DNA of 64,000 bases, from positions 12,581,360 through 12,645,359 of the forward strand of contig NC_059303.1 in NCBI RefSeq assembly GCF_017591435.1. The letters run 5' to 3'. The notes beneath the pieces were generated by a model that was not told the origin of the DNA, ran no database searches, and saw nothing but the letters and a program-made list of their open reading frames with translations. Source of the stretch: Portunus trituberculatus. Taxonomy: Eukaryota; Arthropoda; Malacostraca; Decapoda; Portunidae. A program made the translations under genes and the position numbers. Positions 55,821 to 64,000 of the stretch are shown in pieces; within the stretch, counting starts at the first letter, position 1, and each line of letters opens with the position of its first letter.

Positions 55821-56412
55821 GCCCCCAAACATTACGTAACTCACTTTTTTTAATCAGCCTATGCGCTTATCTTCCTACCCCCTCTCCTCTCTCCTCTTCT
55901 TTAGCACCGGTCACAAAAAAAATTAAAACACCTTATAAGGATTCTGAATTGACGAGTGGGAGGGAAGCCAGGTAGCAGGTGACGTGTATGTGCCTCTCCT
56001 TAACTTGCCTCTCGTTGTGTAACCCAGAGTGAGAAGGAGGAGGTGCTGGCAGAAGGAAGAGGTGCTGGCAGTGTATCTTCAAGTATTTAGTCCCTCCTAT
56101 TGTTGCTGTAGTGAGTTATTGGCATTATACCTTATCGTCCTTGAACCGTCCGTTGATAAATGCAGGGTGACTGAATATAGATACGGGTGTTAGGCGTTCA
56201 TTGACCTATCAGGGAAGTGTGGTTGTCTGTCTGTCTTCTGTTTGTGTGTTTGTGTGTCCGTTTATTCTTGTTCTTATTGTTTTGGTTTTCTTTTTTTTCT
56301 AATTTTTTGTTTTTCTTATTTTATTTTCCTTTTCGTCTCTTTTTTCTTTTCTTCTTTTCTTCCTTCTTATCTTTTCTCTTCTCTTCTCTTGTATTCTCTT
56401 GTATTCTCTTTT

Positions 56413-56415
<3 letters not shown>
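55820..56415. other. Unique then T-rich sequence
   Basis: No gene is supported. 56230-56410 is pyrimidine-rich and leads into the CA run. Confidence 0.35.
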
Positions 56416-56502
<87 letters not shown>

Positions 56503-56815
56503 TCCTCACCCACTCTCCTCTGTTTCTGCTAGTCACTCGGACCTCTCCCTCTCTTCCACTCTCCCACTCTCACTTTACTCTCACCCTCCCTTCCACCCAC
56601 TCACCTGCTAACCTACCAACCTCCCAACCGCTCTCACCTCTCCCTCTGTCCTTCCCTCCAGACCACTCTCACCGCTCTCCTCTCACTCTCCTCTCACTCT
56701 CTTCTCTTCCTTTTTGCATGTCACGCACACTCCTCATGCTACCTTCTTTGGATCATGGCTTTGTGATGTGAGAGTAAATACTGATACACACACACACACA
56801 CACACGCACATGCAT

Positions 56816-56884
<69 letters not shown>

Positions 56885-56929
56885 ACGCAGGGATTTTAAT
56901 GCTGACTATATAGAGATCCATTCAAGTGA

Positions 56930-57002
<73 letters not shown>
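56416..57002. repeat. (CA)n, (CA)n and (GT)n cluster
   Basis: CA at 56416-56500, a broken CA run at 56786-56805, CA at 56821-56880, and GT at 56934-57002. The last two are reverse complements 53 bases apart. Confidence 0.93.
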
Positions 57003-57005
<3 letters not shown>

Positions 57006-58398
57006 TATGTGTTTTGATGTGCTTTTTCATGTTTTTTTTCCTTTAAACGATTACTTAAAACACTATCATCACCATCATCACCACTTCATTACTGTCGTCA
57101 CCACCACCAACACCAAACATTATTATCATTATCACCATCAACCATCACCGCCAACACTATTGCGAACTGTTAACGAAATCACCAGGACCGAATACTAATA
57201 ACATCACCACTGCCTTGCCTTTCATTACCACTCCTACCATCGTCACCAACAAAGATTCCATCAACAACAACACCAACAACAGCACCGTTACTTGACTTAC
57301 CTGGATTGATGTTGTTGAGAGAATGTCTTATTTTCTTTAACTTTCCTTGTTTTTTCCTTCCCTTGCGTTTTTCCTTCTTTTGTCTTTCGTTTCTTCGTCC
57401 TCTTTTCCTTTTTTTATCCCGTCTACTTCAGTTTCCTTCAGTCACAATACAAGATAATCGGTTCATTCAGCAACGAAGTCTTAGTAGAGAGAGTCATTGT
57501 CTGATGCACTTTTCATTTAGTAATAAGAGAGTTCATTTTGTCCCTATTCACAACCAGAGAGTAACACTTTCACACCTTCGAGCCTGCGTAAAATACTCGG
57601 AATATTGTATCAAGCGTCTTTTAGAAATTCTTAAACTCGACTCGTATAAGCTGCAGTCGTTGCCTTCATCACAGGGTTAAGGGAAGACTAGTTTAGTGTA
57701 GCATAAAATAAGAGCCAGAATATGCAAAAAAGTGCGTGAGAGGAGAGCAAAACAAGAGCTAGAATGGAGCAGGAAAGTATGTTGAGTGATGGAGGATTTA
57801 GGAAACTTAGGTAAGGCAGGGTGGGGCAGGTTTTTTTTAGGTCAGGGCATGGCTGGGGAAGTACGAGGCAGAAGGAAAGGGCGTGTAGGATAAAGGACGA
57901 CGAATTGGAGCAGGATAGCGTGAAGAACATAAGAGTGAGACACAGCAGAATAGGAAGGTCGTGTTGGCAACGCAGGATTATATCTAGAGCAGATTAGGTC
58001 AGGTAGGATAGAAAGATGATGCGTAGGAAGGATACTAAGATACGATAGATAATTTAGGTTAGAATATGAACAGGATACGAGAAAAAATTGCTATACCAGA
58101 ATTAAAAACGAAGAAAATACTGAAGAAAACTTACAGGAAAGCTTGGAAAATGAGAATAGAACAAGGCAAGCTAGGGCAAGGCAGGTCATGAGAGGGCACA
58201 AGTAAGTAGGACATGGCAGGGTAGAGTAGGACAATGTAGGGTAGGGTAAAGTAGGGTAAGGTAGGGTAGGATAAGGGGCTGTCAGTCTGGGCCGCTTTTC
58301 TCACAGGGGGCTGGGTTTGGGCACTAGGGAGCGGAGGCTGTGAGCGACGCGAGGGACGGCTGGTGAGTGGGGCAGGGCGAGGCGCTACAGTCAGGCAC
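57003..58398. other. Unique sequence; ACC/ATC-rich then G-rich
   Basis: 57060-57290 is rich in imperfect CACCAT/AACACC repeats. 57680-58270 has many AGGGTAGG/GGCAGG-like strings, degenerate and with no clear unit. No gene is supported. Confidence 0.35.
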
Positions 58399-58664
<266 letters not shown>

Positions 58665-58769
58665 GGCCTTGTCTTGTGTCTGATATCCTCATATTCCCCC
58701 AGCACACAAACTTACGTAGAAAAAAGCTCTCATAAATTATCCTTGATCGTTTTCTTTCCTCTGTCCCAG

Positions 58770-58876
58770 GCATCGCGGGCATCCGGAGTGGAAGGTCAGT
58801 GATGCCTGCTATGTAGTGACGGCTGCCTCTCACCACTACCCGAGGCGCGAGTCGATGGCCCCGCACTGCACTCCAG
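58770..58876 (+). CDS. Orphan internal exon candidate
   Basis: A textbook acceptor (TTTCTTTCCTCTGTCCCAG, to 58769) and donor (CCAG|GTAAGAG at 58877) bound 107 bases. Only one frame is open, encoding HRGHPEWKVSDACYVVTAAS and on to HCTPG. It enters in phase 2 and leaves in phase 1. The product is not recognised and no partner exons were found. It could also be an untranslated exon. Confidence 0.4.
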
Positions 58877-61579
58877 GTAAGAGCAGCTTTGCGCTCCGTT
58901 TTTTGTTGTCTTTTTTGTCAGGTGCGTGTCAGGATGGGGAGGGGTCAGTGAAGTCCTCTGACCTCGTGACCTAAGCATCCTTGTAGTGTCCTCCTGACCT
59001 AAAGACATGGCTTCATACCCTACTCACCCCTCGGACCTTCGCCCATTGCAGCCTCAAGTGCTTCATGAAACGTTGTGTTCACTCATGCATGCTTCTTTTT
59101 GTTGAGGAGCCGCGGTAACTCTCTTCTCGTTTTCCTTTCTGTTCCTCTTCTACTTAAGATGCCACGGGTTAACATTCCTAGCCTGGAAATGTCGCTGTGT
59201 CTCATTGTACTAAGATGCGTGACCTTGACTGATCCTCAGATGCCTTACTCAAAGAACATGACTCTTTATCACTCGACAAACGCTTCTCTTTATCACTGTG
59301 ATTCCTTACACAGACACCTTCAGTTTGTTTTATAATTTGACGAACGTTCTGTCTGGTTTATCGTCTCCTCTCCTTACGTGGAGATCGTCACTTTGTTTTA
59401 TAATTTGTCGAACGTTTCTCTTCTATTTGTCACTTTGCCTTTATACACAACGATAATCACATAGTTTTCTGATAAGACGATGATTCCTCTTCAAATTATC
59501 AATGTGAGTCTTTTTAGAGAAAGCAATAATTTGTTTTAGGATTTGATGAACATTTTCCTTATCTTATCATCTTTGGAAGAACAGCGAGGAAAACAGCCAC
59601 GTATCTGTCGTCCACTACGTTCCTCATTAATCCCTTGTCTCCATGACTCGGAGTTCATGTCTGGTGCAAGTCTCTTCTGAAGTATCGTGTTTCCTAAATG
59701 GTTACCTGAATATCAAATAGTACTTTCTGTCAACATCTTTCTTAACTCTATTTTCTTTCACATTAAGCTTTTATTTAACAAGTCCCTTATCTCTTCTTAT
59801 GTATGAATTTAATCCATGTCAGTTCAAAGTCAGAAGTCAGTTAATCTGCCGCATTAGTTACTATATTTTTACTTTTATTCTCATTCTTTAGTCCTCTGAT
59901 CCGGTGGCATTCCCTTGATAAAGCTTGACAGCTGACAAATTATCAACAGTTTATAGGAGTGAAGCCTCAGGGAAAACACTAAACACAGTGAAAGAGTTGC
60001 AGATTACTTGACGACTGACCAAGACTTTACAGACCAAATGATGCTTCACTTTTACAATAATGATATACGTAATACAGTGTTTGTAACAGCTAGTATCTCA
60101 GATTACGTACTAAATAATATATCTCTCTCTTATAGTAAAGTTTTAGGTTTCATTCACTTCTCTTAATGCTGAAGTTGAAACTCGTGTAGTTCTCTTAACC
60201 CTTCACTTGGAGCAACTTGTGCGTCTCATGTGCTTGCGCCTCATGTTCTGGTTGTTGACAATGAAAAAGAACATCCTCCCAGGCTCGTTACCCAAAGAAA
60301 ACACGTGTTCCTGGCGTCGCTAATCCCCGGGGTGTCACAGTGGCTCGTGGTGTTCAGAGCTTGAGAGAGAGGTTTTATATGTTATTTCCTTGAGAAGTAT
60401 ATAAGATGGAATCGAGTTTGGTAAGTGTTGTCTGATGCTTGTTTCCTCCAGTTTATGCATTTTTACTTCGAGAAGGAGGCAGAAGTTTTACTGTTTTTTT
60501 TTTTTCCTCATAATTGTAAGTTGAATGAGACAGTGTTGTGCATTTTGTTGTTGGTTTTTATTTTCAAGTGATTTGTAGTTACGCTTTGAGAATAAGGCCA
60601 TTGTATACATATATTTCTGTGTTAGGTCTGAAATGATGTTTAATATTTTCTAGTATATAATTCGATGAAGAGACACCACATCAATTAAATCCCTCATGAA
60701 CAAGTAAAACGCAGGAGAGTAACGCAGACATATGCCTAACGTACATTTCTCCCCTTTATCCTTTTCTGTATCCGTAACAAGTAGAAAGAAAAATAATAAA
60801 AACAGATTAAAATTCCTTGAAGAGCCACAAAATTACCATCAGGAAAAAAAAAAAATACAGACGAAGGTAAATCCCCTCCTCACGGTATCAACATTTTAAA
60901 GCGCATTACTCTCAAGTTTACACGGGCATAAAATTCCCCTTTTATCACGTTCCTTTAAGTGGTTCGGGCCACTGTAAGCCCTAACCCACTGGTATGGATA
61001 CGGCGCCGCGGGGGTGCTGGTGACGTCCCTGTGCTGGGTGGCAAAGGAGTCAGGGAGGAGCACTGAAGGGAAAGCTGGAATAGGGCGAGGCAGTGAAAGG
61101 GGTGAGTATGACAGGGAGGGGCAGGATGAAATAAGGCAAGAGAAGGGGAAGGGTAACGAATGGGAAAGTAATGGAGAACAAGGAAAGGTTATCGATGGAA
61201 GGAATGGGGAGGGAAAGGCGAGAGAAAGGCATAACAACGAAAGACATGATAGAGAGAAGCTTCGAATGGTAGGGAGGAACAGGGTGTGGCAGGGAGTGGC
61301 AGGGACAGGGTGAAGAAAAGTAGGAAAGGATAGGTAAAGTTTAAAAAGGTCAAGACAAGGCTGGGGTTAGTAAGAATTTATAGGGAATGGGAGAGAAATG
61401 CTGAAAAGGATGTAGAAGAACAGGGGCAAGGCTGAGAAGGGCAGGGAATGGAACAGAAAGGCTAGGGAAGGGTATGGGGAGACAGGGAAGGATGGGAAGG
61501 GCAGGGGAAGGACGGAACTCTCAATAGGTGGAGAAGTATTAAGTATTAAATCAGAGGAATTGTTACCCCACCTAGAAAC

Positions 61580-61581
<2 letters not shown>
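58877..61581. other. Unique AT-rich sequence, then a purine-rich segment
   Basis: 59060-60900 is AT-rich without supported genes. 60960-61090 is GC-richer. 61080-61550 is strongly purine-rich on the plus strand (degenerate GGGAAGG/AGGCAGGG strings). Open frames there reflect composition. Confidence 0.35.
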
Positions 61582-61627
<46 letters not shown>

Positions 61628-61981
61628 TTTAATTTTCTTAGTTTTCCTTAGTATTTTCATTTTTCCTTATTTTGGGAAGCTGTTTTTGTTTTGTCTATTA
61701 TTGTTGTTATTCTCCTTTTTCTTCCTGTCATTCTTGTTCTTTGTCCTTGTTCTTTTACCGTCCGTCATTGATCTTGGTTTTTTTGTTCCCTTTTTCTTAA
61801 GTTATTGTTCTCTTGTTCTTGTTCTTCTTCCCTCTCATCAACTTCTTCCTTTTGTCTTGTGAAGGGGAAGTGTGCGTCAGCGTCCTCTCCCTCCTGCCTG
61901 ATTGCTGTGTACGTAAGCTGATGTACGTATGTGACCCTTTGTGTTTGCTGTTTGTAGAGTAGAATAGAGGATCCACTGTTG

Positions 61982-62076
<95 letters not shown>

Positions 62077-62150
62077 GTATAAATTCAAATGACGAAAAGA
62101 ATAATCAGGCATTCTTTTATTTAGTTTATTTTTGCTTACTAAATATTTAA

Positions 62151-62206
<56 letters not shown>

Positions 62207-62298
62207 TTAGGTTTAGTGCACCCATTGTCCAGAGCAGTGGGTGGAGCAGGAGACACATCACAAGACCGGGAGCTGCGTCACTGTTCATTTAGGGCTAG

Positions 62299-62383
<85 letters not shown>
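61582..62383. repeat. (TC)n, (TC)n ... (GA)n and (CA)n cluster
   Basis: TC at 61582-61623, TC at 61984-62074, GA at 62156-62202 (an inverted pair with the previous TC run, 81 bases apart) and CA at about 62300-62383. Confidence 0.93.
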
Positions 62384-62384
<1 letters not shown>

Positions 62385-62694
62385 GTCTTCTCATCATTCT
62401 ACCTGATCACCCATTCCTCCGCGCCCTCCCCTACACGCCCTCCAGCTCTCTTCTCAGACTGGTGGAAGACTAACACGAATGCTGTTTGTCACGCGCCGCC
62501 GCCCGCACGTTACTTAGCTGGGTTATCTCTACGCGTGTTATGTTCAAGGTTGACTTAAGGTGGGAGAAGGTCACTTGGGTCATTTCTTTGGGGGACGTAA
62601 GCAAGGGTTGTTAAAAGGGAGTTAAAAGATGTTTGTGGGTATATTTGTGTTTGTTTTGTTTTTCAAAGGGAATGGTATCAAAATTTATCTCGCC
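62384..62694. other. Unique sequence
   Basis: No gene is supported. Confidence 0.3.
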
Positions 62695-62931
62695 CCTATT
62701 CTGTCTACTTTCATCCCTTTGCTAATTCTGGAACTTCCTGCTCGCTTCTGTATTTCCTCCTTCCTCTTACTTTAACTCTTTCAAGAGGGACATTTAAAAA
62801 GAAAAACAAAATATCTTCCAATTTTGGATGATGCTTTTGACCTTTTAGGGGGGAGTAGCACTCTCGGTGGGCCTTTTTTTCTCTTTTGTTGTCCTTGACC
62901 AATACTCCTCCACAACATAAAAAAAAAAAAA
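62695..62931 (+). mobile_element. 3' end of a non-LTR (CR1/Jockey-like) retrotransposon
   Basis: One plus frame reads FWNFLLASVFPPSSYFNSFK, close to the WNSLP..VF..S..L..FK signature at the end of reverse-transcriptase ORFs in CR1/Jockey-like LINEs. It is followed by a short 3' UTR with GTGGGCCTTTTTTTCTC, TGTTGTCCTTGACCA and ACATA plus poly(A). It is frame-broken and 5'-truncated. The tail is shared with 7851-7938. Confidence 0.6.
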
Positions 62932-63159
62932 GGCCTCCCCGGTGCAGTGGCTAGCGCGCTTGGTAACGAATACGCGGGACGTGGTTCATATCCGGGCTGC
63001 GGCAGTCGTTACACAAGTCACTCGCTATTTATCCTTCCTAATGATTGGTCGATGGATGGAGACCTCGAGATAACCTGGGAAAGGGAAACTGTACAAACTT
63101 GGATATCATAGTGACTGTATCCCGGTAATATATCATCCGTCACTTGAAAAAAAAAAAAC
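62932..63159 (+). mobile_element. tRNA-derived SINE, family 3
   Basis: Head GGTGCAGTGGCTAGCGC (box A) and GTGGTTCATATCC (decayed box B). The body includes TTGGTCGATGGATGGAGACC and ends in CACTTG and 12 A. It begins immediately after the poly(A) of the preceding LINE fragment. Confidence 0.7.
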
Positions 63160-63367
63160 AATGAGATGAGAGCCGAAGCCGCGGAGTTATTTCGTACACT
63201 TTAACCTTTGACTTTTATTAAATGATTGAGGGAAATGCATTTGACTTAGGAAAGGTAATATAATAATGTAACTGAATAATCAAATCCTCGTCAAGGTACT
63301 GAAAGTGTTATAGGCAGTGAGGACTTGTAGACGAGAAGCAGAGTTGAGTGTCTTAAATGAGAAAGTA

Positions 63368-63584
63368 TTAACCACTTCAGTACCATGACACGTTTCCATA
63401 TTCATTTTGCTTACTATTTGATGATTTTATACAGCTTCAGAAACTTATGTGGGTGATTAAAATAGTGAATACTGTGGCCATTAATCTTGTGACCTACAAA
63501 GACCTTCCTTATGTAAAAAAAAAAAAACAATTAATCGTACACAAAATTCATGGTAAATATACGTCCCACTACTGAAGAGGTTTA
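63368..63584 (+). mobile_element. TTAA-type MITE, family 1
   Basis: TTAACCACTTCAGTACCATG at the left and CCCACTACTGAAGAGGTTTA at the right, with the family interior. The right TTAA has decayed to TTTA, and an internal A-run expansion lies at about 63517-63529. Confidence 0.75.
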
Positions 63585-63911
63585 GAGAACTTCACAAGGG
63601 AGGACAAAGAATTCTTCTACAATTATGGGTGAAAAGGAACGAGGATTGAGAGCAGACAGAGAGAGACTTCTTGGAGGGAAAGTTAGGTTAGGGAGGAACG
63701 AGGCGGGACCGGGACTGTATTGAGGACTGGGGACATTAAGAAGTTATGGACATCGGAAATTCCCATATGAATGCCCGGAGGATTGACCGCCGTACTGCTC
63801 CATTCCTCTCGTGTTTCTCTTGTTCCTTTCCACTTGTCTTGTTTTCTTCATCTCTTTTCTTTGTGTTTGCCCAGTATTTTCTTTTTTTCTAGTTTATTTA
63901 GCTTTCTTTTG

Positions 63912-63917
<6 letters not shown>
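63585..63917. other. Unique sequence
   Basis: No gene is supported. A purine-rich stretch is followed by a pyrimidine-rich one. Confidence 0.3.

Positions 63918-64000
<83 letters not shown>
63918..64000. repeat. (TC)n microsatellite running off the window
   Basis: Pure TC to the last base of the window. Confidence 0.95.

Noticed and set aside
62932..63005. A tRNA gene
   Set aside because: Box B is decayed (GTTCATATCC), stems do not pair well and a SINE body with poly(A) follows.

Overview
The window looks like nuclear DNA from a decapod (malacostracan) crustacean. Evidence for this: introns with GT-AG borders, animal single-copy genes, a secreted C-type lectin and an arthropod-style ZP-domain membrane protein, tRNA-derived SINEs, and a very high load of long pure microsatellites ((TC)n, (CA)n, (TA)n, (GGA)n, (CTA)n). 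The species cannot be named from the sequence alone.

Layout. From 1 to about 2.95 kb the minus strand carries a tightly packed unit: a two-exon 42-residue small ORF, then IMMP2L (mitochondrial inner membrane protease subunit 2), then the 5' part of ITFG2 (KICSTOR subunit). The coding regions are 45 and 26 bases apart, which suggests one polycistronic message. From 3 to 8.5 kb is AT-rich intergenic DNA with two A/C-rich degenerate tandem blocks. UVSSA (transcription-coupled repair) follows as a single intronless coding exon on the plus strand (8576-10498). A microsatellite/SINE stretch leads to a seven-exon plus-strand C-type lectin (13561-16240) whose last exon carries an apparent 2-base frameshift. 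A minus-strand ZP-domain, furin-site, single-pass membrane protein gene occupies 18594 to at least 23797. Further candidate 5' exons lie at 24.8-25.6 kb, and a signal-peptide exon pair lies at 27956-29053.

From 29 to 64 kb there is little that can be supported as protein coding; one orphan exon at 58770-58876 is the best candidate. This half holds microsatellites, a true tRNA-Val(TAC) gene at 54029-54101, and three tRNA-derived SINE families. One SINE family strongly resembles tRNA-Val(TAC), and both of its copies are embedded in CA repeats. There are nine copies of a roughly 213-bp TTAA-bounded piggyBac-like MITE, a second MITE-like family, and a degraded non-LTR retrotransposon 3' end.

The genes do not form one pathway. 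The most unusual features are the small ORF-IMMP2L-ITFG2 cistron cluster, the frameshifted lectin, the MITE family and its 300-bp tandem duplication, and repeated inverted pairs of microsatellites. Open frames inside microsatellites were treated as artefacts.
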